Source of the DNA: Cytophagales bacterium
Lineage (GTDB): Bacteria > Bacteroidota > Bacteroidia > Cytophagales > Cyclobacteriaceae
Length of the DNA: 64,000 nt
Reading direction: 5' to 3'
Assembly (NCBI GenBank): GCA_017303795.1
Contig: JAFLBR010000008.1
Span: forward strand, 62,001 to 126,000
Shown: in pieces, positions 26,906 through 35,367 of the stretch
Position numbering within the stretch: the stretch's first letter is position 1
How the letters are laid out: each line of letters begins with the position of its first letter
Translations under genes and position numbers: made by a program
Notes under the pieces: generated by a model
Seen by the model: only the letters and a program-made list of their open reading frames with translations
Databases searched by the model: none
Told to the model about the DNA's origin: nothing

Positions 26906-28480
26906 ATGGCAGAAATCAGACCCGAAGAAATCTCAGCAATACTTCGCGAACAACTTTCGCAGTCGCGCACCGCTACCGAGTTACAGGAAGTAGGTACCGT
27001 ACTTACCATTGGTGATGGTGTAGCTCGTATTTACGGACTTACCAAAGCGCAAGCCGGTGAGTTGGTTGAATTTGAGAACGGACTAAAAGCATTGGTGCTT
27101 AACCTGGAAGAAGATAACGTAGGAGCCGTATTGCTGGGCGATGGCAAAGGCATTAAAGAAGGCGCTACGGTAAAACGTACCGGCCAGATCGCGTCTATCA
27201 AAGCTGGCGATGGTTTGCTGGGTCGTGTAGTAAATACACTGGCGCAACCCATCGATGGTAAAGGTCCGGTGGAAGGTCAGCTTTATGAAATGCCATTGGA
27301 GCGTAAAGCTCCGGGTGTAATTTTCCGCCAGCCGGTTAATGAGCCGTTGCAAACCGGTATCAAAGCTATTGACGCGATGATTCCGATTGGTCGCGGTCAG
27401 CGCGAATTGATCATTGGCGATCGTCAAACTGGTAAAACAGCTGTGGCGATTGATGCCATCATCAACCAAAAAGAATTTTACGAGAAAGGCGAAACGGTTT
27501 ATTGTATTTATGTAGCCATAGGCCAGAAAGCTTCTACCGTAGCTAGTGTGGCTGCAACTTTAGAAAAAGCAGGTGCTTTAAAATATACTGTAATTGTTTC
27601 GGCTTCGGCTTCAGATCCGGCTCCAATGCAATTCTTCGCTCCGTTTACCGGTGCTGCTATTGGTGAATTCTTCCGCGATACCGGCCGTCCGGCATTGGTA
27701 ATTTACGATGACCTTTCGAAGCAGGCTGTTGCTTACCGCGAAGTGTCTTTGTTGTTACGCAGACCTCCGGGACGCGAAGCTTATCCTGGCGATGTGTTCT
27801 ATTTGCACTCACGCTTACTGGAGCGTGCCGCTAAGATCATCAACAACGATGGCATCGCTTCAAACATGAACGATCTTCCTGCTTCTTTAAAAGGAGTTGT
27901 GAAAGGTGGCGGTTCATTAACAGCGCTTCCGATTATTGAAACGCAGGCGAATGACGTTTCGGCTTATATCCCGACAAACGTTATCTCGATTACTGATGGT
28001 CAGATCTTCCTTGAAACGAACTTGTTCAACTCGGGTATTCGCCCTGCTATTAACGTAGGTATTTCGGTATCGCGTGTGGGTGGTAATGCGCAGATCAAAT
28101 CGATGAAGAAAGTTGCCGGTACATTAAAGTTGGATCAGGCACAGTTCCGCGAATTGGAAGCGTTCTCAAAGTTTGGTTCTGATCTGGATGCGGCAACAAA
28201 ACTTACCATTGAACGTGGTCGCAGAAATACAGAAGTATTAAAGCAGGCGCAGTATGCTCCGGTTCCAGTTGAAGAACAGGTAGCGATGATCCTTGCTTCT
28301 ACACGTGGTTACATTGACCGGGTGCCGGTTAACAAGGTGAAAGAATTCGAGAAAGAATTTATTGAATTATTGCGCGCTCAGAACAAACAAACACTGAATA
28401 ATTTCCGTGCCGGCAAATTTGATGATGCCGATGTGGATTTGATTAAGAAAGTTGCAACGGAGTTAGCCTCTAAATACTAA
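26906..28480 (+). CDS. atpA: ATP synthase F1 subunit alpha
   Basis: The product has 524 residues. The P-loop [13 protein letters not shown], the alpha signature [14 protein letters not shown] and the catalytic-arginine region (VGGNAQ) are intact. It binds nucleotide at the non-catalytic sites of the F1 hexamer. The partner subunit beta (atpD) and epsilon (atpC) are not next to it. Confidence 0.98.
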   Translation: MAEIRPEEISAILREQLSQSRTATELQEVGTVLTIGDGVARIYGLTKAQAGELVEFENGLKALVLNLEEDNVGAVLLGDGKGIKEGATVKRTGQIASIKAGDGLLGRVVNTLAQPIDGKGPVEGQLYEMPLERKAPGVIFRQPVNEPLQTGIKAIDAMIPIGRGQRELIIGDRQTGKTAVAIDAIINQKEFYEKGETVYCIYVAIGQKASTVASVAATLEKAGALKYTVIVSASASDPAPMQFFAPFTGAAIGEFFRDTGRPALVIYDDLSKQAVAYREVSLLLRRPPGREAYPGDVFYLHSRLLERAAKIINNDGIASNMNDLPASLKGVVKGGGSLTALPIIETQANDVSAYIPTNVISITDGQIFLETNLFNSGIRPAINVGISVSRVGGNAQIKSMKKVAGTLKLDQAQFRELEAFSKFGSDLDAATKLTIERGRRNTEVLKQAQYAPVPVEEQVAMILASTRGYIDRVPVNKVKEFEKEFIELLRAQNKQTLNNFRAGKFDDADVDLIKKVATELASKY

Positions 28481-28502
28481 TTTGAAAATGTGTGAATTTG
28501 AA

Positions 28503-28531
28503 AATTTGAAAATGAACTCGATTTTCAAATT
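28503..28531. repeat. AT-rich hairpin between atpA and atpG
   Basis: An 11-bp perfect stem, AATTTGAAAAT / ATTTTCAAATT, with a 7-nt loop lies in an 81-bp gap made mostly of TTTGAAAAT-type words. Related words appear at 26879-26895 and 6860-6880. Such strings are frequent between Bacteroidota genes; the function is unknown. Confidence 0.6.
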
Positions 28532-28561
28532 AACGAATCTTCAAATTGACTAATTGAAGTT

Positions 28562-29440
28562 ATGCCAAGTTTAAAGGAAGTTAAAAGCAGAATAACCTCA
28601 GTAATCTCAACCCAGCAGATTACCAAAGCCATGAAAATGGTGGCGGCTGCCAAGTTGAGAAAATCTCAGGAGCGCATTACCCAGATGCGTCCGTATGCAC
28701 AAAAGCTTACTGGGTTATTTCAAAACCTTTCGGCTGCAGGCCAGGATGAACAAGCGTGGTACAGCAAACAACGTGCGGTTGAAAATGTATTGTTGGTAGT
28801 GGTTAGTTCCGATCGCGGGCTATGTGGTTCATTCAATAGCACGATAATCAAGGCGGCCTCAAAACTGGTTGCCGAAAAATACAGTGTGCAGGCAGCCAAA
28901 GGCAACGTAACTATTTTGCCGCTTGGTAAAAAGGCATTTGAGTTTTTCACCAAGCGTAGCTTCAAAATGGAAAGTAGCTTCTGGAATGTTTTCCAGGGCT
29001 TATCTTATGATGGTGTAGCGCAGGTGGGTGAATTTTTAATGGAGGAGTTTAAGGCTGGCCGCTACGATAAAATTGAAATCGTGTATAACGAATTCAAAAA
29101 CGTAGCCACTCAGATTTTACGCACCGAACAATTTTTGCCCGTGTTGCCTGTAGCCAAAGGAAACACTAAGCAGGAAGTAGATTATATCTACATGCCCAAT
29201 CAGGAAGAGATTGTTACCGGTCTTATTCCAAAAGCGTTAAAGATTCAGTTGTACAAAGCCGTGTTGGATTCCAATGCCGCTGAGAATGGTGCAAGGATGA
29301 CAGCCATGGATAAAGCAACTGAAAACGCAGGCGAATTGCTGAAAGATTTAAAACTTACTTACAACCGCACACGCCAGGCCGCTATTACAAAAGAAATTTT
29401 AGAAATTGTGGCTGGTGCCGAAGCGTTGAAGTCAGCGTAA
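28562..29440 (+). CDS. atpG: ATP synthase F1 subunit gamma
   Basis: The product has 292 residues. The N-terminal helix (IKSRITSVISTQQITKAMKMVAAAKL in outline) and the C-terminal helix with YNRTRQAAITKEILEIVAGA form the rotating central shaft; SSDRGLCGSFN is the conserved core motif. It is the last gene of the cluster and is followed by a terminator. Confidence 0.97.
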   Translation: MPSLKEVKSRITSVISTQQITKAMKMVAAAKLRKSQERITQMRPYAQKLTGLFQNLSAAGQDEQAWYSKQRAVENVLLVVVSSDRGLCGSFNSTIIKAASKLVAEKYSVQAAKGNVTILPLGKKAFEFFTKRSFKMESSFWNVFQGLSYDGVAQVGEFLMEEFKAGRYDKIEIVYNEFKNVATQILRTEQFLPVLPVAKGNTKQEVDYIYMPNQEEIVTGLIPKALKIQLYKAVLDSNAAENGARMTAMDKATENAGELLKDLKLTYNRTRQAAITKEILEIVAGAEALKSA

Positions 29441-29460
29441 TAAATACAAAATCATTACAT

Positions 29461-29490
29461 AAAAGCTCTCGGGAATGCCTGAGAGCTTTT
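29461..29490 (+). terminator. terminator of the atp operon
   Basis: The stem AAAAGCTCTC / GAGAGCTTTT with a 10-nt loop that can pair further is followed by TTATTTTT. It begins 20 bp after the atpG stop. Confidence 0.9.
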
Positions 29491-29502
29491 TTATTTTTAA
29501 TC

Positions 29503-30297
29503 ATGTTCAGCCGCGCCTACCGCCTTGTTAATTTACTCAGCCTGGATGTGGCGCTTGGCGCGATGATAACAGCTTTATTTTTTTCCAAACAGTTACTGGC
29601 ACCAGTGCGGGTGTATGGAATTGCTGCGCTTGGTTTAACAGTGTGGGTAATTTATACAACCGATCGGTTAATGGATGTGCGACATTTAACAGAACCAGCC
29701 TTTAGTGAGCGGCATCGCTTTCATCAAAAGTACAGCAAGCCACTTTGGGTGGCAGTTGCTGTTGCTGTGCTGATAGTTTGTGTGCTCATAATTTTTATTC
29801 GTCCATCAGTTATAGTAGGCGGATTGATACTTGCTCCAGTCATTCTAATCTACCTGTTGTTGCAAAAAAAGTTGCCCATTAAAGAGCTTACCGTGGCTGT
29901 GCTCTATACTCTTGGGGTGCTGCTACCAGCCTGGCCCGAAAGCTGGCAATTGATAGTACCCGCTACCGGATTGATTGCTCAGCTGTTTTTAATTGCGTTA
30001 ACCAATTTGTTACTGTTTGCCTGGTTTGAGTGCGATGTTGATAGTAAGATGGGCCAGGCATCGCTGGCTACGCGCTTAGGCAAAATAGTAGTAAGTACTT
30101 TGTTAATTGTTCTATTTGTGGTTGGCATCAGCTTAAATTTTGTTGCCATGATTTCTAATCCCATCAGTTGGATTTTTCTGTTAATGTGGTTTGTGTTGAT
30201 TGGCCTTTTTATTTTTCATTCATACTTTGAGGAATATGAACGGTATCGCCTATGGGGCGATGCTATTTTTTTCTTACCCCTGATTGGTTTGGTATGA
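29503..30297 (+). CDS. UbiA-like prenyltransferase family membrane protein
   Basis: The product has 264 residues with about eight or nine hydrophobic helices. Two Asp-containing loops resemble the UbiA motifs: YTTDRLMDVRH near residue 52 (NDxxD-like) and FECDVDSKMGQASLATRLG near residue 180 (compare DxxxD...G..TLAxRLG). UbiA enzymes join a prenyl chain to an aromatic or other acceptor. The first motif is weak, so the substrate cannot be guessed. It overlaps the next methyltransferase gene (ATGA), suggesting the two act on one product. Confidence 0.65.
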   Translation: MFSRAYRLVNLLSLDVALGAMITALFFSKQLLAPVRVYGIAALGLTVWVIYTTDRLMDVRHLTEPAFSERHRFHQKYSKPLWVAVAVAVLIVCVLIIFIRPSVIVGGLILAPVILIYLLLQKKLPIKELTVAVLYTLGVLLPAWPESWQLIVPATGLIAQLFLIALTNLLLFAWFECDVDSKMGQASLATRLGKIVVSTLLIVLFVVGISLNFVAMISNPISWIFLLMWFVLIGLFIFHSYFEEYERYRLWGDAIFFLPLIGLV

Positions 30298-30905
30298 GCG
30301 GGTATGATAAACTCGCGCCTGTTTATGATCGCCTTGCCGTATTTTTTGTAGGCAAACAGATTCAGCAAGCCCAGTTAAAATGGCTTTCATATTTAAGCGA
30401 TCGTAAGAAACTTTTAATTCTTGGTGGCGGTACCGGCTGGATGCTGCCTGCCGTTTTTCAAATCAATCCCAACCTGGTTATCCACTATGTAGATGCCTCT
30501 GCAAAGATGATCGCGCAAGCGCAGGCAAATGCTCAAAGTCCATTAATTCAATTTATTAAAGGTACAGAGGCAGACATACCCGATAAAGATTACGATGCAG
30601 TGCTTACCCATTTCTACCTCGATTTGTTTTCGGATGACCAACTTCCTGATCTGATAACCAAAATAAAAATGAAATTGACTAACAATGCCATTTGGTTGGT
30701 TACGGATTTTGAAACACACACCGTATTGCAACGCATTAAGATTCGCATGATGTATTCGTTCTTCCGCATGATGACCGGACTTAAAACACCAGCCTTGCCG
30801 CTGTGGCATAATGCTTTGACAAAAGCCAGTTGCATTACCCTGAAAAGCTACAGCACACACCGTAAATTTATTCGATCAGTTGTGTTTCTGGTGAAGAAGT
30901 CATGA
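30294..30905 (+). CDS. class I SAM-dependent methyltransferase
   Basis: The product has 203 residues, starting MSGYDKLAPVYDRLA; an earlier in-frame ATG lies deep inside the UbiA-like gene and is not needed. The SAM motif I is LLILGGGTGWMLP, followed by HYVDASAKMIAQAQ (motif II) and YDAVLTHFYLDLF. It fits small quinone- or lipid-type methyltransferases. The stop-start overlap with the UbiA-like gene points to a shared membrane product. Confidence 0.78.
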   Translation: MSGYDKLAPVYDRLAVFFVGKQIQQAQLKWLSYLSDRKKLLILGGGTGWMLPAVFQINPNLVIHYVDASAKMIAQAQANAQSPLIQFIKGTEADIPDKDYDAVLTHFYLDLFSDDQLPDLITKIKMKLTNNAIWLVTDFETHTVLQRIKIRMMYSFFRMMTGLKTPALPLWHNALTKASCITLKSYSTHRKFIRSVVFLVKKS

Positions 30906-30979
30906 ATCTTACGTTACTCTTACCTCCGGTAAGTTTTTTATCAAAAAGTACTTTATATTGTCGGTTTGGTTTTAAGTAA

Positions 30980-32473
30980 ATGAACACCGAGAAGCGAATT
31001 CAAACACTCAGTATGCAACAGATCATAGACAACCTGCCCGTGGTTGTTTTTGAATATACCGTTAAGCCTGATGGTTCGCGCGATTTTACCTATCTCAGTG
31101 CTTCGTGCGAAAAAATTCTGGGTATGAAGCGCGAACTACTTCTGAGTGGTTCTTACCCGATGAAGGTTTTTATTCACACCGATGATTGGATTGAGTTTGA
31201 ACAACAGTTTGATCGGGTAATTGCGGAAGTAACTCCATTTAAATGGGAGGGCCGCGTGTTTAATGCTAATAGCGAAACAATTTGGATTGAAGCTTCATGC
31301 GAGCCGGTTCAGTTACCTGATGGCCGCATTACGTGGAGCGGAGTAATTAGCGATATTGGCGAACGCAAAGAACTTGAAAAGAAAAAACACGAGGCCGACA
31401 CCCGGTATCGTGAAGCAGCCACTTTGTTTTCAGAGTTGTTCAACAACTCGCCCATGGCCATTGTATTGTTGGATAGCGAAGGCAATGTGAAACAGGTTAA
31501 TCGTGGCTTTGAATTATTGTTTGGATACACCATTACCGAGTTGCGCGGCAATAGCCTTAATCAATTTATTGTACCCCAAGAATTAGAATCGGAAGGCAAC
31601 GATCTGAACTCTCTTATTTCGGCCGAGCAGGTTGTGAAGATTGAAACTACACGCTTGCGCAGAGATGATGAATCGGTATCGGTAATTATTTATGGACTGC
31701 CCATTCATCTGGAAGATAAGACGATTGGAATTTTTGGCGTATATGTCGATATCACCGATCAGAAAAAAATTGAAGAAGAGTTGAAGATCAGAAATTCTGA
31801 ACTCGACAACTTTGTGTATAAAGTATCGCACGATTTACGCGCGCCCTTGTCGTCAGTTTTAGGCTTGGTTAACCTGGCAAAAATGCCGGGTAATGATGAT
31901 AACCTTTCGGAGTACGTAAAAATTATTGGCGATAAAGTCCGGCAACTTGATCACTTTATTAGTGATGTGTTGAGCCATTCTAAAAATCTTAAAATGGATG
32001 TGAAGACAGGAGCCATTGACTTTGATTCTATCATTCGCAAAACGTTTCAGGATCTTAACTACATGCACGGTGCCGATCATGTAGATTTGAATTTACAAAT
32101 TACTGGCCCGGTGTTTCATAGCGATCCGTGGCGCATAGGTGAAATCTTTCGCAACCTGATTTCAAATGCGATTAAGTATCGCAAAATCAGAGATGAAGTT
32201 TGTAGCGTGTCTATTCAGGTAGCTGTAACGGCCGATACGGCTTCAATTGAGTTTAAAGACAATGGTATTGGTATTAGCCCTGAAAATCTGAACCGGATTT
32301 TCGAAATGTTTTATCGCGCCAGCGAGCAGTCAGAAGGCTCTGGTCTAGGATTGTATATTGTTAGAAACGCAGTCGAAAAATTAGGTGGTCAGCTTACTGT
32401 AGCTAGCAAACCCGGTGCAGGTACAACTTTTCAAATTACCTTGCCGAACAAAGCCGACCATTCCTTATATTGA
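30980..32473 (+). CDS. PAS-domain sensor histidine kinase, soluble
   Basis: The product has 497 residues with no membrane segment. Two PAS/PAC units (about residues 12-135 and 150-255) precede the HisKA domain with the phospho-acceptor His284 in VSHDLRAPLSSV, and the HATPase domain with the N box (NLISNAIKYR), the G1 box (FKDNGIGI) and the G2 box (GSGLGLYIV). It should sense an internal signal and phosphorylate a response regulator, but none is encoded nearby, so it is an orphan kinase. The downstream GNAT gene starts 5 bp after its stop. Confidence 0.93.
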   Translation: MNTEKRIQTLSMQQIIDNLPVVVFEYTVKPDGSRDFTYLSASCEKILGMKRELLLSGSYPMKVFIHTDDWIEFEQQFDRVIAEVTPFKWEGRVFNANSETIWIEASCEPVQLPDGRITWSGVISDIGERKELEKKKHEADTRYREAATLFSELFNNSPMAIVLLDSEGNVKQVNRGFELLFGYTITELRGNSLNQFIVPQELESEGNDLNSLISAEQVVKIETTRLRRDDESVSVIIYGLPIHLEDKTIGIFGVYVDITDQKKIEEELKIRNSELDNFVYKVSHDLRAPLSSVLGLVNLAKMPGNDDNLSEYVKIIGDKVRQLDHFISDVLSHSKNLKMDVKTGAIDFDSIIRKTFQDLNYMHGADHVDLNLQITGPVFHSDPWRIGEIFRNLISNAIKYRKIRDEVCSVSIQVAVTADTASIEFKDNGIGISPENLNRIFEMFYRASEQSEGSGLGLYIVRNAVEKLGGQLTVASKPGAGTTFQITLPNKADHSLY

Positions 32474-32478
32474 TCCCC

Positions 32479-33648
32479 ATGCAAGTTAAAGAAGTTGTTT
32501 CGCCCCAGGATAAACGGGAATTTTTGGAGCTACCGGTGCGGCTGTATAAGCATACGCCTAATTGGATCAGACCATTGGATGCCGATGTAGAAGGTGTATT
32601 CGATACCGTAAAAAACAAAACGTATCATCATGGCGAATGTGTGCGTTGGCTCTTGCTGGATGCTGCCGGCAAAACAATAGGACGTGTAGCTGCTTTTGTA
32701 AATCAGAAAACCACTAATAAAGGAAACGAGCAACCCACAGGCGGCTTAGGTTTTTTTGAATGTATTGAAGACGAAGAGGCGGCATTCATGCTCTTCGATC
32801 AGTGCAAAACGTGGTTACAACAGCGCGGCATGGAAGCCATGGATGGCCCGATTAATTTTGGTAATCGCGATAGGTGGTGGGGCTTGTTGCTGGAAGGTTA
32901 CGACCGGCAACCCAACTATCAATGCAATTATAATTTTCCGTACTATCAAAAATTTTTTGAAGCCTACGGGTTTCAGGTTTACTTCTATCAACTCACATTT
33001 GGTCGTGCCATTGAAGGCCCACTGGGTGATCGGCTTTACGAGAAAGCTGCCTTAACGGCAAAAAATTCAGAGTATAGTTTCAGGTATCTCAGAAAATCGG
33101 AATGGAATAAATTGCCGGAGTTGATTCGTGAAGTGTATAACAAAGCGTGGGCTAAGCGAGGCGAAATACCAGAACTTACAGAAACGCAGGCTAAACATCT
33201 GGTAAAACAGATGAAGCCTATCATGGATGAAAAACTACTTTGGTTTGGTTATTATAAAAATGAACCCATTGCGTTTTTCCTTTCTCTGCCTGAGGTGAAT
33301 CAGATTTTTAAATTCGTAAATGGAAAAATGAATTGGCTCGGTAAGATTAAATTTGTCTGGCACACATTACTGAAAACAAATAAAAAAGCATTTGGAGTAT
33401 TGTTTGGTCTTGTGCCCGAGCACCAGGGCAAGGGAGTGGATGGGGCCATTATTGAGGAGTTTAGAAAACTTGCACACGGTAGTGGTTTTGCCTACACCGA
33501 ATATGAAATGAATTGGATTGGAGATTTTAATCCGAAGATGGTGCGTGTTGCCGAACAAATAAATGCCGCAGTGGTAAAGAAGCACGCTACCTATCGTAAA
33601 TTGTTTGATGAAACCAAGCCGTTTAAACGGATGCCAATTGTGAAATGA
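32479..33648 (+). CDS. GNAT-like acyltransferase family protein
   Basis: The product has 389 residues from the ATG at 32479 (a TTG three codons earlier overlaps the kinase stop and seems less likely). The N-terminal part has VRLYKHTPNWIRPLDAD and GRVAAFVNQKT; the C-terminal half has FGVLFGLVPEHQGKGVDGAI, which resembles the acetyl-CoA-binding loop of GNAT folds. It belongs to a conserved Bacteroidota family of about 380 residues with unknown substrate. Its TGA overlaps the next ATG (ATGA). Confidence 0.7.
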   Translation: MQVKEVVSPQDKREFLELPVRLYKHTPNWIRPLDADVEGVFDTVKNKTYHHGECVRWLLLDAAGKTIGRVAAFVNQKTTNKGNEQPTGGLGFFECIEDEEAAFMLFDQCKTWLQQRGMEAMDGPINFGNRDRWWGLLLEGYDRQPNYQCNYNFPYYQKFFEAYGFQVYFYQLTFGRAIEGPLGDRLYEKAALTAKNSEYSFRYLRKSEWNKLPELIREVYNKAWAKRGEIPELTETQAKHLVKQMKPIMDEKLLWFGYYKNEPIAFFLSLPEVNQIFKFVNGKMNWLGKIKFVWHTLLKTNKKAFGVLFGLVPEHQGKGVDGAIIEEFRKLAHGSGFAYTEYEMNWIGDFNPKMVRVAEQINAAVVKKHATYRKLFDETKPFKRMPIVK

Positions 33649-34250
33649 GTATGGAGCAGAACGAAGAAGAAGAAACACGATCGGGATTTCTGGTTAAGAA
33701 TCTGGTGCGCGGCCTGATCTGGTTTGCCATCATTATTACTGCTTTTATTTTAATGGAGGGCTACATTCAGGAAAATTTCAAAAGCCATATCGGAGACATC
33801 CGAGCCAACCCCGGTATTCTTTACGGAACGTACACACTATCGGAAATTGTGTTTGGTATTCTTCCACCAGAGCTCTTTATGATGATCTGGATTCTGGATG
33901 ATATTGATGTGAGTGGATTTATCGTTAACCTTTCCATTCTGGCGGTGATTTCGTACGGTGCTGGGGTTTTAGGGTATTATATTGGTAAAACTTTTTCCAA
34001 GACTCCATTTTATCAACAGCGCATCCGCGAAAAATATCTAAAGCAATACGAAAAGAATTTAAAAAAATTTGGTGGCTACCTCGTTCTGGTAGGTGCCATA
34101 ACACCGGTTCCATTTTCAGCTACATGCATGTTAGCGGGTTCAGTAAATATGAACATCAAATATTTTCTGCTGATATGCATAACCCGCATCATCCGCTTTG
34201 CTGCGTATGGCTGGATGGTGTGGAGTTTCCCCAACTGGTTTAACGGGTAA
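33645..34250 (+). CDS. VTT-domain (DedA/SNARE-associated-like) membrane protein
   Basis: The product has 201 residues with about five hydrophobic segments. The pair ILPPELFMMIW and GGYLVLVGAITPVPFSATCMLAGSVNM followed by RIIRF matches the VTT domain with its re-entrant helices. DedA/VTT proteins move or scramble lipids or carry small ions. The gene overlaps the GNAT gene by four bases and ends the plus-strand run. Confidence 0.78.
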   Translation: MSMEQNEEEETRSGFLVKNLVRGLIWFAIIITAFILMEGYIQENFKSHIGDIRANPGILYGTYTLSEIVFGILPPELFMMIWILDDIDVSGFIVNLSILAVISYGAGVLGYYIGKTFSKTPFYQQRIREKYLKQYEKNLKKFGGYLVLVGAITPVPFSATCMLAGSVNMNIKYFLLICITRIIRFAAYGWMVWSFPNWFNG

Positions 34251-34255
34251 AAATA

Positions 34256-34300
34256 AAAATGACTACGTCTGTTGTCGTCAAACAATGGCGCAGTCATTTT
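34256..34300. terminator. two-way terminator between convergent genes
   Basis: The arms AAAAATGACT and AGTCATTTT enclose about 27 nt. It lies in the gap between the VTT gene and the DUF2892 gene, and each side has a T-rich tail on its own strand, so it may serve both. Confidence 0.6.
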
Positions 34301-34309
34301 GAAACTTCA

Positions 34310-34519
34310 TCAGGCCTTTTTAGCAGGACAAGTATTTAATCCTACAATTGCATAGAGTGGGCAGAAGCTCACCAAACTTGTTAGAACAAATACGCCACTC
34401 AGAATCACCAATACCAAACCAAGCGTTCCGGTTATAGTATCTGTAAAATAGAGTACTGCAAAAATCAATGCCAGCGCAATTCTGATAATTTTGTCGCTGT
34501 TGCCCATGTTCTTTTTCAT
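34310..34519 (-). CDS. DUF2892 (YgaP-like) inner membrane protein
   Basis: The product has 69 residues from MKKNMGNSDKIIR; the longer frame adds 27 residues that do not fit the family. It forms a two-helix hairpin (IALALIFAVLYFT and LGLVLVILSGVFVLTSLVSF) followed by CPLYAIVGLNTC. DUF2892 proteins are often linked to rhodanese or sulfide genes and Crp/Fnr regulators. Here the regulator gene lies upstream on the same strand. Confidence 0.85.
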   Translation of the reverse strand: MKKNMGNSDKIIRIALALIFAVLYFTDTITGTLGLVLVILSGVFVLTSLVSFCPLYAIVGLNTCPAKKA

Positions 34520-34548
34520 AAGAGAAGAGTTTAAGTTTTTTAATTTTT

Positions 34549-34629
34549 TTATTGAAGAATCAGAACAACCAGATAGACAAGGCCAACGCACAGCACACAT
34601 ACAATTGCCAGCTTCAAAACCTTATTCAT
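34549..34629 (-). CDS. 26-aa single-helix membrane peptide
   Basis: The frame begins MNKVLKLAIVCVLCVGLVYL and ends with a short hydrophobic tail (VVLILQ), so nearly the whole peptide is one membrane helix with a basic N-terminus. It lies 29 bp before the DUF2892 gene on the same strand and 22 bp after a candidate -7 box. No homologue is known to me; it may be a real small membrane protein or a leader peptide. Confidence 0.45.
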   Translation of the reverse strand: MNKVLKLAIVCVLCVGLVYLVVLILQ

Positions 34630-34650
34630 GGATTGTTTCGCTTTCTGATA

Positions 34651-34658
34651 CTAAAGTA
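34651..34658 (-). promoter_or_regulatory. candidate -7 box upstream of the DUF2892 genes
   Basis: Read on the minus strand the sequence is TACTTTAG, one base off TAnnTTTG. A start site about four bases further on (near 34647) would place the Crp-type palindrome at about -41.5. Confidence 0.4.
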
Positions 34659-34680
34659 GAAGTGGCTCACCATGTAAAAC

Positions 34681-34696
34681 GGTGACTTCAGTCACC
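34681..34696. promoter_or_regulatory. Crp/Fnr-type operator palindrome
   Basis: GGTGACTTCAGTCACC has perfect 6-bp half-sites and contains GTGA-N6-TCAC, the core of Crp-type sites. It lies between the stop of the Crp/Fnr regulator gene and the 26-aa ORF, so it may serve autoregulated control of the DUF2892 genes. As a hairpin it lacks a T run, which speaks against a terminator. Confidence 0.6.
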
Positions 34697-34731
34697 ACGG
34701 TGCTAAAGTCTTGATTTTCAGAAGCTAAAAA

Positions 34732-35358
34732 TCAGATAAGTTCAAGACCTTTATCGGTTTGTTTTACTTTGCCCTCTTTTTCCAGTTTTTTAAGCACACG
34801 GGTAATTACTTCGCGTGATGTTCCCAGCTCTTGCGCAATTTCACGATGGCGTAAATCCAACAACCTTGTAGCGGTTACGCGGCTCTTTTCTTTCAAGTAC
34901 TCAAAGATGCGTACATCTAACCGCTGAAAGATAAGTTGATTGAGCGTATCTATTAATTCTGAGTATCGCGTATTGTACAAGTCATAAAACAAATAGTTAA
35001 GCCCGGGAAACTTTTCGACCCATGTTTCTACACTGCGGGCTGGCAACAACAAAAGTTTAGAAGGCAACTCGGTGGTTGCAAAAATTTTGCTGGGTTGGTT
35101 TTTTATACCGGCCAGAAAAGACATCACGCAACTTTCGCGGGGTTCTATATAATAAAGAAGTAGTTCGCGATCTTCATTGCGGGTATAAACTTTTATCAAA
35201 CCTTCCAACACCAGCGGAATAAGTGTAACATGTTTTCCTTCCTGCATCACTTCCGTATGGGCCGGAATTTCTTTTAGTATTCCCTCCTGCGCAAAAGCTT
35301 TTTGTAAATCGGTACCCAGATGCGGAAGAAATTTTCGAATAACCTCAAGCTCTACCAT
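34732..35358 (-). CDS. Crp/Fnr family transcription regulator
   Basis: The product has 208 residues. The N-terminal cyclic-nucleotide-binding-like beta barrel (EIPAHTEVMQEGKHVTLIPL) is followed by the dimer helix and a C-terminal winged helix with the recognition motif EIAQELGTSREVITRVLKKL. No Cys cluster for an Fe-S sensor is seen at the N-terminus, so the signal is unknown. It starts 9 bp after the stop of the penicillin acylase gene on the same strand, so the two may be cotranscribed. Confidence 0.92.
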   Translation of the reverse strand: MVELEVIRKFLPHLGTDLQKAFAQEGILKEIPAHTEVMQEGKHVTLIPLVLEGLIKVYTRNEDRELLLYYIEPRESCVMSFLAGIKNQPSKIFATTELPSKLLLLPARSVETWVEKFPGLNYLFYDLYNTRYSELIDTLNQLIFQRLDVRIFEYLKEKSRVTATRLLDLRHREIAQELGTSREVITRVLKKLEKEGKVKQTDKGLELI

Positions 35359-35367
35359 ATCGTGAAG

